This document shows positions 18,471 to 26,877 of a stretch of 64,000 nucleotides of DNA, one piece after another. This stretch comes from an uncultured Methanobrevibacter sp. (lineage in GTDB: Archaea > Methanobacteriota > Methanobacteria > Methanobacteriales > Methanobacteriaceae): NCBI GenBank assembly GCA_900318035.1, contig ONJC01000019.1, positions 45,663 to 109,662 of the forward strand. The letters run 5' to 3'. The translations under genes were made by a program, and so were the position numbers. A model generated the notes under the pieces. The model had not been told where the DNA came from. It saw only the letters and a list, made by a program, of their open reading frames with translations, and did not search any database. Each line of letters begins with the position of its first letter. Within the stretch, counting starts at the first letter, position 1.

Positions 18471-19214
18471 ATGACAGTTATTGCACATATTTCTGACTTG
18501 CATGTAAGTGTAGCCGATTTTGATGAAAAAATATTCATGCAGGCAGTAACAGAAATCAACAAATTGCAGCCAGACATGATCATATTGACTGGAGACTTAA
18601 CCAATAATGGATATTATAGGGAATTCGAACAGGCTACAAGGTATTTGGGGATGTTTGAAGCACCATTATTTGCAGTTCCGGGAAACCATGATTCACGTAA
18701 TTTGGGTTATCAGACTTTTGAAGAGCTGATTGGTGAGAGAAGCTGGAAACTAACTTTAGGAGAGAATTTTACTGTAATAGGATTGGACAGCAGTTCTCCG
18801 GATGAAAGCAGAGGTCATGTAGGAACACCTCAGCATATGTGGCTGGAACACCAACTGGATGAATGTGTAATAAATGATAAGTTTTCTATTGTTGCCTTGC
18901 ACCATCATGTGATTTCAATTCCTCAAACGGGAAGGGAACGCAATGTCCTGTCTGATGCAGGGGATATCCTGAAGACATTAACAACTCATGAAGTGGATTT
19001 GATATTGTCAGGGCACAAGCATGTTCCGAATATCTGGAAAATAAATAATTCTATTGTTGTTAATGCAGGCTCATTATGCTCCTGTAAGCTAAGAGGAAAG
19101 AATAAAAACTCATATAATGTTTATAATATCACTGACAGTGAAATAGAGATTTTCCTAAATACTGTTGGTGGCGAAAGAGTGTTATTGGGAAAATATCCAA
19201 GGAACACCTTATAA
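18471..19214 (+). CDS. Calcineurin-type metallophosphoesterase
   Basis: The 247-residue protein has the full set of metal-binding motifs: HISDLHV, LTGDLTNNGY, VPGNHDSR, a central LHHHVISIP and the late SGHKH. This is the 3',5'-cyclic nucleotide phosphodiesterase-like subgroup. The substrate is unknown. It follows NAC closely and is followed, after about 70 bases with a TATA-like element, by the NYN nuclease and a cyclase-like gene. A link to cyclic nucleotide turnover is tempting but only inferred from this proximity. Confidence 0.88.
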   Translation: MTVIAHISDLHVSVADFDEKIFMQAVTEINKLQPDMIILTGDLTNNGYYREFEQATRYLGMFEAPLFAVPGNHDSRNLGYQTFEELIGERSWKLTLGENFTVIGLDSSSPDESRGHVGTPQHMWLEHQLDECVINDKFSIVALHHHVISIPQTGRERNVLSDAGDILKTLTTHEVDLILSGHKHVPNIWKINNSIVVNAGSLCSCKLRGKNKNSYNVYNITDSEIEIFLNTVGGERVLLGKYPRNTL

Positions 19215-19283
19215 TAAGTTTAAATATTAAAAGAATATAATATAGTATACTGAATTAAATTTATAGAATGATTAGGTGATATT

Positions 19284-20309
19284 ATGAAAGTTGTCGTTGA
19301 TGCTTCTAATGTGGCTTTTGCTGTTAAAAATGAAAATGGACAACCGCAAATGGCAAATATTATTGCTGCTGTTAAAGCTTTAGAAGAAAGTGAAGATGAG
19401 TTTGTAATTATTGCAGATGCATCACTTCGTCATGATATTGATGATAAACAAAAATATTTGAAATTGTTGGAAAGTGAAAATGTAGAAGAAGTTCCAGCAG
19501 GTAATGATGCAGATCACTTTATTTTGGAAATTGCGACCAATGAAAAAGCCAAAATATTATCTAATGATAAATTCAGAGATTATGCTGCTGAATTTAGAAA
19601 CATTTCTTCAATGAGAATTCCTTTTGTAATCAATAATGGAAGATTGACATTCGGTAAACCAAACAAACCTAAAAAGGATAAGAACATACTTCAGCATATT
19701 TGTGAAGAAATCATCAAGGAACTGACCTTTAAAAAATGGGAAATATATATGGGCAAGGAAGGATTGGAGATTTCTCCATTAAACATTGCCAAACAGGCCA
19801 TTATCCGTATTGACAATGAGAATAATGCCGAATCCAAACTTGAAAATATTTTCTCAAAAATACCAATGTTCAATAAGATTGTGGAAATGGTCGACGATGT
19901 TGAAATTGCAGCTCCATATGTAATATTTGTATTGGTTCACCCTAAAGATTATAAACTTGCAGTTAAAAATGCAGGAAATATTTCAGTGACTATTGCAGAC
20001 AGATTAGGTCTTGAGAAAAAACCTTTAATTGCTGTTCGTAACGACCTGTTCACCAAACCTGGAAATTTCGAATTGAATATTCTGCTTGCAGATGAAGTAA
20101 CTGAAAATGCACCATACAACATCCTGGTTCGCGTAAGCACTCATGATGAGGTATTCATAAAAAGAAACTCAAGAAATATTGCAAGCACTATAGCCGGCAG
20201 ACTTGGATCTTGGAAATTTCCATTCGTATCAGTAAAACCGGACATGCTTTTAGAAAGGCCGGGAGAATTTGAAATAGAGCTTGAAAGAGGAGATGCTTTC
20301 GATGACTAG
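19284..20309 (+). CDS. NYN/PIN-type (Zc3h12a-like) ribonuclease domain protein
   Basis: Residues 1-125 match the NYN nuclease fold, with acidic metal-binding residues in VVVDASNVAF, VIIADASLRHD, AGNDADHFI and ILSNDKFRDY. Residues 140-341 are a C-terminal part with two internally similar segments (PYVIFVLVHPKDYKLAVKNA and PYNILVRVSTHDEVFIKRNS), perhaps RNA-binding. GGTGAT precedes the ATG. Its last bases overlap the start of the cyclase-like gene, so the two are coupled. RNA cleavage is inferred from the fold; the target is unknown. Confidence 0.75.
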   Translation: MKVVVDASNVAFAVKNENGQPQMANIIAAVKALEESEDEFVIIADASLRHDIDDKQKYLKLLESENVEEVPAGNDADHFILEIATNEKAKILSNDKFRDYAAEFRNISSMRIPFVINNGRLTFGKPNKPKKDKNILQHICEEIIKELTFKKWEIYMGKEGLEISPLNIAKQAIIRIDNENNAESKLENIFSKIPMFNKIVEMVDDVEIAAPYVIFVLVHPKDYKLAVKNAGNISVTIADRLGLEKKPLIAVRNDLFTKPGNFELNILLADEVTENAPYNILVRVSTHDEVFIKRNSRNIASTIAGRLGSWKFPFVSVKPDMLLERPGEFEIELERGDAFDD

Positions 20310-21504
20310 CTTTTTAACTAGGACTTATATTAAGTTGACCACACGACTTAATCCGATTGCTGTTGGAACCAAATTTTTTCCAACAAACAATCTTGAAACT
20401 GAATATGTCGAGTTGTTCAATTACACTCAAACTATTCTTTTTGAGCTTGAGAAAGCGGAAATTACTTCAGATTCAATTTTGGAGAATTTAGTTCGTGATG
20501 TTGGTGCTGAAAATATTCCTAAAGATTATAATTTTTATGAATTGACTCCTGCCGAGAACAGGGTAGAGGAATACGCTTTGGTAAGTAATATTATCATGGG
20601 AAGTGACCGTTATTTCTATATTGAACTACAGAATCCTTCTAATCTGATTAATGTTTTTGTTAAAATCATTGAAAATGAAAAGGGGGAAATTGTTGAAAAG
20701 ACAGCAACAGAACTCGTTGCAAAAATGTTAAGTAAAAACGATGCAATTCGTGTAGCAATTGAACTTATCGGAATCGGACTTTCTGAAGGAATTCAGGTTA
20801 TCTCAGCAGTCGGAATGACTGGCGCAGCTTCAATTGAAAGAGCTATTCACTATACTCAAAGTGTGGGAAGTTTCCCTGGTATCGCATTTACAAAACTTGG
20901 AGGAGAATATGCGCTGGTATTTGATTCTCCATTTTTGCTTCAGGAATCCCATCCTGTTGATTTGGACAATTATCTCTTCATTGACCTGATTGATTCCACC
21001 AAATTTATTGATAAGAACGGCAGAAACAGGCTTGTTGACCTTATGACCGGAATAAAGAATTTCATAGAAACTGAATGTGATGGTGAATTGGAAGGTTATA
21101 GGGAAGGTGGAGATGATTTCATTGCAAGATTCCCATCTAAGGACCTTGCTATTCGTGCAGGGCTTGATGCGGCATGGTTTGCACTTGATAATGGTGCTAA
21201 AATCAGAGCAGGAGTTGGTAGGAGCAGACGTGAAGCAGGTGAAAGGGCTCAATTGGTCGACAGTTTAAATTCACCTTCTCCGTTGTCACTGGTTGTTTTT
21301 GAATTGGCTAATGGATTGTATGCCTATAACATTCCATCAGAATTTTCAAGAACCCTTATCAATTTGATTGAAAATGAAAAAGCTAAACTGATTGGAATTT
21401 TTGCATTCGTATTTATATTCGTATATATCCTGTCTGTTTTAGGATTGGGAATGTTCGGATTTGTAGCAATCATTATAGCTTTGGTATATGCATTTGTATC
21501 ATAA
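20302..21504 (+). CDS. Membrane-anchored protein with class III nucleotidyl cyclase-like domain
   Basis: The 400-residue protein has an unassigned N-terminal half, then a region at about 225-365 that reads like a class III cyclase: FIDLIDSTKFI (first metal Asp), YREGGDDFIARFPSKDLAIR (second acidic site) and KIRAGVGRSR. Two membrane segments close the protein (IGIFAFVFIFVYILSVLG and FGFVAIIIALVYAFV). Archaeal GTP cyclohydrolase III shares this fold, so product could be a cyclic nucleotide, a pterin precursor, or none. The start at 20302 overlaps the nuclease gene by 8 bases. An in-frame TTG at 20281 is less likely. Confidence 0.6.
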   Translation: MTSFLTRTYIKLTTRLNPIAVGTKFFPTNNLETEYVELFNYTQTILFELEKAEITSDSILENLVRDVGAENIPKDYNFYELTPAENRVEEYALVSNIIMGSDRYFYIELQNPSNLINVFVKIIENEKGEIVEKTATELVAKMLSKNDAIRVAIELIGIGLSEGIQVISAVGMTGAASIERAIHYTQSVGSFPGIAFTKLGGEYALVFDSPFLLQESHPVDLDNYLFIDLIDSTKFIDKNGRNRLVDLMTGIKNFIETECDGELEGYREGGDDFIARFPSKDLAIRAGLDAAWFALDNGAKIRAGVGRSRREAGERAQLVDSLNSPSPLSLVVFELANGLYAYNIPSEFSRTLINLIENEKAKLIGIFAFVFIFVYILSVLGLGMFGFVAIIIALVYAFVS

Positions 21505-21521
21505 ATTAAAGAGAGCATATT

Positions 21522-21959
21522 ATGAGGAGACGAAAAAAGGACAATAGGCCCATGTTGAGGCGAGGTAATGGAAGAGAAAATAAACGCAATCGCCGAACGC
21601 CAAATTTCAGTTTAAAAAATAGACATAATAATGATAATAGATATGCTCCTGTGGCACATAACAATTATAAAAAACAGAAAAAACGTAGTCGCAAAACAGT
21701 TTTATTGGTGATTTTAGTACTGTTTGCATTTATAGTAGGTGCAGGAATTGGAATTCTCCTGAGTTTTGATGATGGCACTGAGGATGTAAAAAATGAAACA
21801 CATTATGAAAATGTAACTGTGGAAATGACTACAAATCTAAATAAATCTAAGGGTGTTGTTTTTGACGAATCAGATCGTGTAGATTTCAATCAAAACAAGA
21901 CCTCTCAGATATTGGATGTCGAAAAAAATCCGTATTATAACAATACTAATCCCGATTAA
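21522..21959 (+). CDS. Small single-pass membrane protein with very basic N-terminus
   Basis: I do not recognise a family. The 145-residue protein has an Arg/Lys/Asn-rich cytoplasmic tail (residues 1-58), one membrane helix (TVLLVILVLFAFIVGAGIGI) and an acidic, Asn-rich outer part with several N-glycosylation-type sites. The basic tail could bind nucleic acid or the membrane. It lies 17 bases after the cyclase-like gene and 20 before argJ, so it belongs to that operon, and may work with the cyclase-like membrane protein. Confidence 0.6.
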   Translation: MRRRKKDNRPMLRRGNGRENKRNRRTPNFSLKNRHNNDNRYAPVAHNNYKKQKKRSRKTVLLVILVLFAFIVGAGIGILLSFDDGTEDVKNETHYENVTVEMTTNLNKSKGVVFDESDRVDFNQNKTSQILDVEKNPYYNNTNPD

Positions 21960-21979
21960 TTAAGTTATCTTGTGATTTT

Positions 21980-23203
21980 ATGAATTATATTAGAAATATT
22001 GATGGTGGATTTTCAGTAATTGAAAATCTTAAAGTATCCGGCGCACGTGAAGGAAAATATGGGGTTAGCATTATTCTTTGCCCTAACAGTACTGCTTCAG
22101 GAGTTTTTACCTCAAATAAGGTAGTTGCAGCTTCTGTAAAATACACTAAAAATGTACTTAAAAAGGGTATTGTATCAGCCGTTTTTGTTAACAGTGGTAA
22201 TGCTAATTGTTTTACTGGCGAACAGGGATTAAAAGACTGTGAAACATTGGTTGAATTGGTTGCTCGTGATTTGAAACTGCCTAAAGATGAAATTGCAATT
22301 TCCTCAACAGGAGTAATTGGCCGTGAAATGCCAATCGATACAATTTCCAAGGTTGCATATGAATCTCTTTCTAAATTGGGTAATCAGCCTGAAAATTCTC
22401 TTGCGGCTGCAAAGGCAATAATGACTACAGATACATTTCCGAAGGAATGCGCTGTTGAAGTTACATTAACAACAGGAGAAGTTGTTAAAATAGCAGGTAT
22501 TACAAAAGGAAGCGGTATGATTGCTCCTAATATGGGAACAATGCTGTCATTCATCGTTACTGATGCAGTAATTCCTGCAAAAGAGATAAATAATGCTATT
22601 AAACAAGCGGCAGATATCAGTTTTAATATGATTGTTGTTGACGGTGATGAAAGTACCAACGACACCTGCCTGCTGATGGCAAACGGCGCATCAGGTGTAG
22701 AGGTTGTAAAGGATGGAAAAATGGATGAAAATTTCCAGGAAGCTCTGAATTATTTATGCATTGACCTTGCTAAAAAAATGGCCCGTGATGGTGAAGGGGC
22801 TACAAAATTTATTGAAGCTAATGTTTGCGGTGCAAAGGATTTGAATGATGCAAGACTTGCCGCCAAATCAATTATATCTTCAAGCCTTTTTAAATCTGCA
22901 GTGTTTGGAGGAGATCCTAACTGGGGAAGAATTGTCTCTGCTATCGGTTATTCCGGCTGTGATTTAAATCCGGATATTGTGACAATAGCTATTGCAGATG
23001 ATGCAGATGAGGTTGATTTGGTTAAAAATGGTGAAATTTTAGCATTTGAAGATACTCCATACCTTGAAAGAGCCGAAAAAATCATGCAGTCCAAAAATGT
23101 CATAGTTAATATCGATTTGGATTTGGGTGACTTTGAAGCTACTGCATGGGGTTGTGATTTAACTTATGATTATGTTAAAATTAATGCAGAATATACCACT
23201 TAA
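21980..23203 (+). CDS. argJ: Glutamate N-acetyltransferase / ornithine acetyltransferase
   Basis: ArgJ recycles the acetyl group from N-acetylornithine to glutamate in arginine synthesis; some forms also use acetyl-CoA. The 407-residue protein carries the self-cleavage site in KGSGMIAPNMGTMLSFIVT, where the chain is cut before Thr to give alpha and beta subunits, plus FVNSGNANCFTG, GDESTNDTC and GGDPNWGRI. GTGAT precedes the ATG. It ends the operon beginning with the nuclease gene. argB lies separately at 38.1 kb. Confidence 0.94.
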   Translation: MNYIRNIDGGFSVIENLKVSGAREGKYGVSIILCPNSTASGVFTSNKVVAASVKYTKNVLKKGIVSAVFVNSGNANCFTGEQGLKDCETLVELVARDLKLPKDEIAISSTGVIGREMPIDTISKVAYESLSKLGNQPENSLAAAKAIMTTDTFPKECAVEVTLTTGEVVKIAGITKGSGMIAPNMGTMLSFIVTDAVIPAKEINNAIKQAADISFNMIVVDGDESTNDTCLLMANGASGVEVVKDGKMDENFQEALNYLCIDLAKKMARDGEGATKFIEANVCGAKDLNDARLAAKSIISSSLFKSAVFGGDPNWGRIVSAIGYSGCDLNPDIVTIAIADDADEVDLVKNGEILAFEDTPYLERAEKIMQSKNVIVNIDLDLGDFEATAWGCDLTYDYVKINAEYTT

Positions 23204-23293
23204 AGAAAACCTTTAAATATATTAAAAACATATATTTTTATGTTATACAATAATTCTAATGTTATAATGATTAATTTTGAAGGAGGGTAAGAT

Positions 23294-23398
23294 ATGGCAA
23301 AAGTTAAAGGAACTAACAGAAGGACCAGACAAAAAAGAAGTTACACCAAACCTGGTAGTAAAAGAGGAAGAGGAGTAAAACAAACTTGGAAAAAATAA
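23294..23398 (+). CDS. 34-residue highly basic protein, possibly ribosome-associated
   Basis: A very strong ribosome binding site (AGGAGGG) precedes the ATG at 23294. The peptide is rich in Arg and Lys, starts MAKVKGTNRRTRQKRSYTKP and ends GVKQTWKK. A TATA-like stretch (TTTAAATA near 23212-23219) and a downstream T-tract (23408-23420) frame it as its own transcription unit. Composition and size recall tiny ribosomal proteins such as bacterial Thx or eukaryotic eL41, but I cannot assign homology. It is probably an abundant RNA-binding peptide. Confidence 0.65.
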   Translation: MAKVKGTNRRTRQKRSYTKPGSKRGRGVKQTWKK

Positions 23399-23513
23399 TC
23401 CTCTTATAACTTTTTTTTATTATTTTTGACTATTTTTTAAGTGTTGTTAACCTATCATCACATTGACAATTTTTAAATACTATTTTTTACAAATCTTTTT
23501 TTAGGTGAAATTT

Positions 23514-24104
23514 ATGAACGGTCACAGAGCACACGGATTTTCAAGTGCATTATTTTTAGACTCAGATGAAATATTGGCCGAATTGGACCTTAAAGGTGAT
23601 GAAGTCTTTATGGATGCCGGTTGCGGTGATGGTCACAATGCAATCAAAGTTGTAGAAGAATATCTTCCTAACGGAACTGTTTATGCCGTAGATGTTTATG
23701 ATGCATCTATTGAGGATATGGAAACCTATAAAAAGGAAAATGACGTTGTAAATCTTATAAATATCGAAGCGGACATTACTGAAGGAATTCCTGGCGTTGA
23801 GGATGAATCCATTGATGTTGTTTTGATGGTCAATGTTTTCCATGGATTTAAGGCATCAAGAAGGATTGATGAGGCAATATCCGAATTTGCAAGAATAATT
23901 AAAAGGGACGGTAAAATTGCAATCATGGATTATAAGGCATGGGATGTTCCCAAAGGCCCGCCAACTCCTGTAAGAAGTTCTCCAGAAGAGTTGGAGGAAT
24001 ACTTTGCAAAACACGGTCTTAAAAAGATTTATCTCAATGAGGAAATAGGTGAAGATATTCCTCAGGGCAAATCTCACTATTTGATAATGTTTCAAAAAGA
24101 ATAG
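23514..24104 (+). CDS. Class I SAM-dependent methyltransferase
   Basis: The 196-residue enzyme has SAM motif I in FMDAGCGDGHNAIKVVEEYL, an acidic ribose-binding residue in YAVDVYD, and DVVLMVNVFHGF and IKRDGKIAIMDYKAWD later. It resembles the UbiE/ArsM branch that acts on small molecules; the substrate is unknown. The ATG at 23514 follows AGGTGA; the upstream GTG at 23505 overlaps that site. The gene at 25.6 kb is a clear paralogue over its whole length. Confidence 0.85.
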   Translation: MNGHRAHGFSSALFLDSDEILAELDLKGDEVFMDAGCGDGHNAIKVVEEYLPNGTVYAVDVYDASIEDMETYKKENDVVNLINIEADITEGIPGVEDESIDVVLMVNVFHGFKASRRIDEAISEFARIIKRDGKIAIMDYKAWDVPKGPPTPVRSSPEELEEYFAKHGLKKIYLNEEIGEDIPQGKSHYLIMFQKE

Positions 24105-24116
24105 TTTTTAATTTGA

Positions 24117-24147
24117 AGGGATTCAATTCCCTATTCATTACTTTTTT
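24117..24147 (+). terminator. Hairpin plus T-tract after the methyltransferase gene
   Basis: AGGGA and TCCCT pair around a 6-base loop (24117-24132), followed closely by a T-run at 24142-24147. It lies between the converging ends of the methyltransferase and the CofE-like gene. Confidence 0.4.
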
Positions 24148-24184
24148 CCAATTCAAAAAATAAAAAAAGAAGAGGATTCGAAAT

Positions 24185-25369
24185 TTAGTCGTTTGCTAAA
24201 TTGTCGAAGTATCCTTGTATAAATACTACTGGAGTTCCTTTGTCTCCGGAACCGCTTGTTAAGTCGCATAATGATCCGATTAGGTCTGTCAGTACTCTTG
24301 GCGTGGTTCCTTCGGTTATCATTTGTCCTGTCAGGTTTGCGGCTTTGTTTTTTATTTCGTCTATTATTGCTTCTTTTAGTTCGTTGCCTTTCAGGTCTGC
24401 GAATTTGTTGTCGGATACATATTTTAGTTTGATTTCGTTTGGGTATCCTACGAGTCCTGCGGTGTGTGCTGGTGATACTACAGGGTCTGCTAGTTCCCAG
24501 ATTTGTCCGACTGGGTCTTTGAATGCTCCGTCACCGTAGACCATTACTTCTATTTGTTTTCCTGTGAGTTCTTTTAGTCTTTTTTGTACTTCGTTGACTA
24601 CTTTGTCTCCTGTTCTTGGGAAGAGTTTTAGTTTTTCTTCTGTTGCTTTGTTGGATCCGAGTAGTCCGTAGTCCGGATTGCATCCTGAGCCGTTGATTGG
24701 TTCTGTTAGTATTTGGTGTAGTCCGTATACGTTGGCTCCGAGGGCTTTTAGTGTTTGTGTTGTTCTTTCTCTTGTGTGTATATCACAGGTGAGGACATCA
24801 TTAGTGTAGTCAAGGATGGTTTTTATGTCATTGGAGAATACGAATTCCACTTCGCAGTCTTCGCTTTCTATTAGCTCTCTGTAAAAGTCGATCATGTTTA
24901 TTCCGGTGAATGGGTGTATCCATGATGCGAATGTTTTATGGTATTCTTTTTCTGTGATTATGCTTCCTAAATTGTAATTGAATTTGTGTAGAAGGTTTTC
25001 GTCTAATATTCCGTTTCCCACTTCGTCTGCAGGGAATGTTGTTTGGAGTGTGATTTTGTCCATTGCTCTTGCGATACCTTTGAGGATTATGGAGAATCTG
25101 TTTCTGCTTAAGATTGGGTTTACCACTCCGATTTTTTTGGATGGGAATTTTTTTTGCAGGTCTTCTGCAACGTCATCTACGGTTACGTAATTTCCTTCTG
25201 AAATACCTACGACTGCTTCTGTTATTGCAACGATATCCTTGTCTCTGAATTCGAATCCTTCACTTTCTTTTGCGGCCATCAGTGAATCTATAACTATGCT
25301 GACCAAATCATCATTTTCCTTAATAATTGGTGTCCTTATACCACGTACTACAGTACCAACACATCTCAT
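24185..25369 (-). CDS. Coenzyme F420-0:L-glutamate ligase-like protein (CofE superfamily)
   Basis: The N-terminus (MRCVGTVVRGIRTPIIKEND) and GFEFRDKDIVAITEAVVGISEGNYV match the CofE fold that adds glutamate to F420-0. At 394 residues it is well over CofE length (about 250), with long insertions around the GSGCNPDYGLLGSNKATEE segment, so it belongs to a distinct long subfamily whose substrate may differ. TAGGAG precedes the ATG. An NrpR-type operator lies 35 bases upstream. The 5' and middle parts use T-rich codons (TCT, GTT, TTT) more heavily than neighbours. I am sure of the superfamily, not the reaction. Confidence 0.75.
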   Translation of the reverse strand: MRCVGTVVRGIRTPIIKENDDLVSIVIDSLMAAKESEGFEFRDKDIVAITEAVVGISEGNYVTVDDVAEDLQKKFPSKKIGVVNPILSRNRFSIILKGIARAMDKITLQTTFPADEVGNGILDENLLHKFNYNLGSIITEKEYHKTFASWIHPFTGINMIDFYRELIESEDCEVEFVFSNDIKTILDYTNDVLTCDIHTRERTTQTLKALGANVYGLHQILTEPINGSGCNPDYGLLGSNKATEEKLKLFPRTGDKVVNEVQKRLKELTGKQIEVMVYGDGAFKDPVGQIWELADPVVSPAHTAGLVGYPNEIKLKYVSDNKFADLKGNELKEAIIDEIKNKAANLTGQMITEGTTPRVLTDLIGSLCDLTSGSGDKGTPVVFIQGYFDNLAND

Positions 25370-25403
25370 TTTTTTATACTCCTAATAAACATGTATGTAT
25401 GCT

Positions 25404-25417
25404 GGAAAATATTTTCC
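25404..25417 (-). promoter_or_regulatory. NrpR-type operator before the CofE-like gene
   Basis: GGAA-AATATT-TTCC is a perfect palindrome fitting the GGAA-N6-TTCC consensus of the methanogen nitrogen repressor NrpR. On the minus strand it lies just downstream of a TATA-like TTATATATAA (about 25447-25458), near the expected transcription start and 35 bases before the ATG, where binding would block initiation. The same motif occurs twice on the glutamate synthase promoter in this window. Confidence 0.6.
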
Positions 25418-25574
25418 AACAACCCATTTATTTTATATTTTTTTAATTATATATAAGTTAAGATTTTCCCATTTTCTTGAATATGCCCTTTATGGAGAAT
25501 CTTCATATGTTTTGGCCTTGAAAATTATATATACTATTTTTTAAAGATTATTATTAATGAAGAGTGGTGAGATT

Positions 25575-26162
25575 ATGGAACATAAACATCATGCAAAATC
25601 AAGTTTAAAGTTTATGAGTTCAGAAGAAATCCTGGATGAGCTTAACCTTAAAGGCAATGAAGTTTTTATGGATGCGGGTTGTGGAGACGGTCACATTGCA
25701 ATAAAGGCAGTTGAAGATTATATTCCTGACGGTGTTGTTTATGCGATTGATAATTACGAACCGTCAATTGAAGAGATTAATGCATATAAGCAGGAAAACA
25801 GCCTTGAAAACTTAAAGGTCATAAAAGCAGACATTACAAAGGATATCCCTCAAATCGAGGACGGTTCTGTAGATATGGTGTTCATGTTTAATGTCATTCA
25901 CGGATTCAAGGCATCAGATAATCTTGATGAAGTCATCGAAAGCCTTTTAAGAATTATCAGAAAGGATGGTAAAATTGCCATCGTTGAATTTAACCCTATA
26001 GACTGGCCTATCGGACCTCCAACGCAAATCAAATATGCTCCGGGCGAGCTTGTGGAAATCTTTGGTGGATACGGCTTTAAGAAAATATGTCTGAATGACA
26101 ATGTTGGTCAGGATGGTCCTGAGGGCAAATCTCATTATTTAATAATATTTCAGAGGGAGTAA
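25575..26162 (+). CDS. Class I SAM-dependent methyltransferase, paralogue
   Basis: This 195-residue protein mirrors the one at 23.5 kb: MDAGCGDGHIAIKAVEDYI, YAIDNYEPSIEEINAYK, MVFMFNVIHGFKASDNLDEV and GKSHYLIIFQ at the end. The ATG at 25575 follows GGTGAG; an ATG at 25557 is less well placed. TATA-like sequence is at 25532-25540. tarI starts four bases after its stop, so it is the first gene of a methyltransferase-tarI-tarJ operon, and its substrate may belong to the same surface pathway. Confidence 0.85.
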   Translation: MEHKHHAKSSLKFMSSEEILDELNLKGNEVFMDAGCGDGHIAIKAVEDYIPDGVVYAIDNYEPSIEEINAYKQENSLENLKVIKADITKDIPQIEDGSVDMVFMFNVIHGFKASDNLDEVIESLLRIIRKDGKIAIVEFNPIDWPIGPPTQIKYAPGELVEIFGGYGFKKICLNDNVGQDGPEGKSHYLIIFQRE

Positions 26163-26166
26163 AACC

Positions 26167-26877
26167 ATGATTTTTGCAGCTATTTTGGCAGGTGGAATCG
26201 GATCTAGAATGGGGGGAACTGACACCCCCAAGCAGTTTCTGAATTTGGGAGATAAGCCTGTTATTATTCACACTATTGAGAAATTTGTAATCAACAGTAA
26301 AATCGATAAGATTATTGTTCTGACACCTCAAAGCTTCATCAATCACACAAATCATCTGATTGGGGAATATATCGGTGAAAGGGACGACATTATTGTTATT
26401 GAAGGCGGAGAGACAAGGAATGATACAATAATGAACAGCATTACATATGTCGATGAGAATTTTGGAATCGATGATGACTCCATTATAATTACACATGATT
26501 CTGTACGTCCGTTTGTAACCCACAGGATTATTGAAGACAATATTGTCGCTGCAAAAAGATATGGGGCCTGTGATACTGTCATTCCCGCTACAGATACCAT
26601 TGTGGAAAGCATTAACGGAACCACTATTGAAAGCATTCCCGTGAGGGATTATTTTTATCAGGGCCAAACTCCACAGAGCTTCAATATAAAGAAACTTTTT
26701 AATCTGATTAACAGTTTGACAGAAGAGGAAAGCAATATTCTAACAGATGCATGCAAAATCTTCACTCTTAAGGATGAGGATGTATACCTGGTTGATGGTG
26801 AAGTGACAAATATTAAGATTACATACCCTTATGATTTAAAATTAGCAAATACTATACTTGAGGATTCACATGATTAA
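26167..26877 (+). CDS. tarI: D-ribitol-5-phosphate cytidylyltransferase (TarI-like)
   Basis: It would make CDP-ribitol from CTP and ribitol 5-phosphate. The 236-residue protein has the nucleotide-binding LAGGIGSRMGGTDTPKQF, the THDSVRPFVT motif, ATDTIVES, and the YQGQTPQSF and LTDACKIF segments shared by Gram-positive TarI. The related enzyme IspD is not expected because archaea make isoprenoids by mevalonate, and the adjacent tarJ-like gene supports the ribitol role. In bacteria CDP-ribitol feeds teichoic acids; here it probably feeds a surface or secreted polymer. Its presence suggests transfer from gut Firmicutes. Confidence 0.85.
   Translation: MIFAAILAGGIGSRMGGTDTPKQFLNLGDKPVIIHTIEKFVINSKIDKIIVLTPQSFINHTNHLIGEYIGERDDIIVIEGGETRNDTIMNSITYVDENFGIDDDSIIITHDSVRPFVTHRIIEDNIVAAKRYGACDTVIPATDTIVESINGTTIESIPVRDYFYQGQTPQSFNIKKLFNLINSLTEEESNILTDACKIFTLKDEDVYLVDGEVTNIKITYPYDLKLANTILEDSHD

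Noticed and set aside
26167..26877. IspD of the MEP isoprenoid pathway
   Set aside because: Archaea use the mevalonate route, sequence blocks match TarI better, and tarJ is adjacent.
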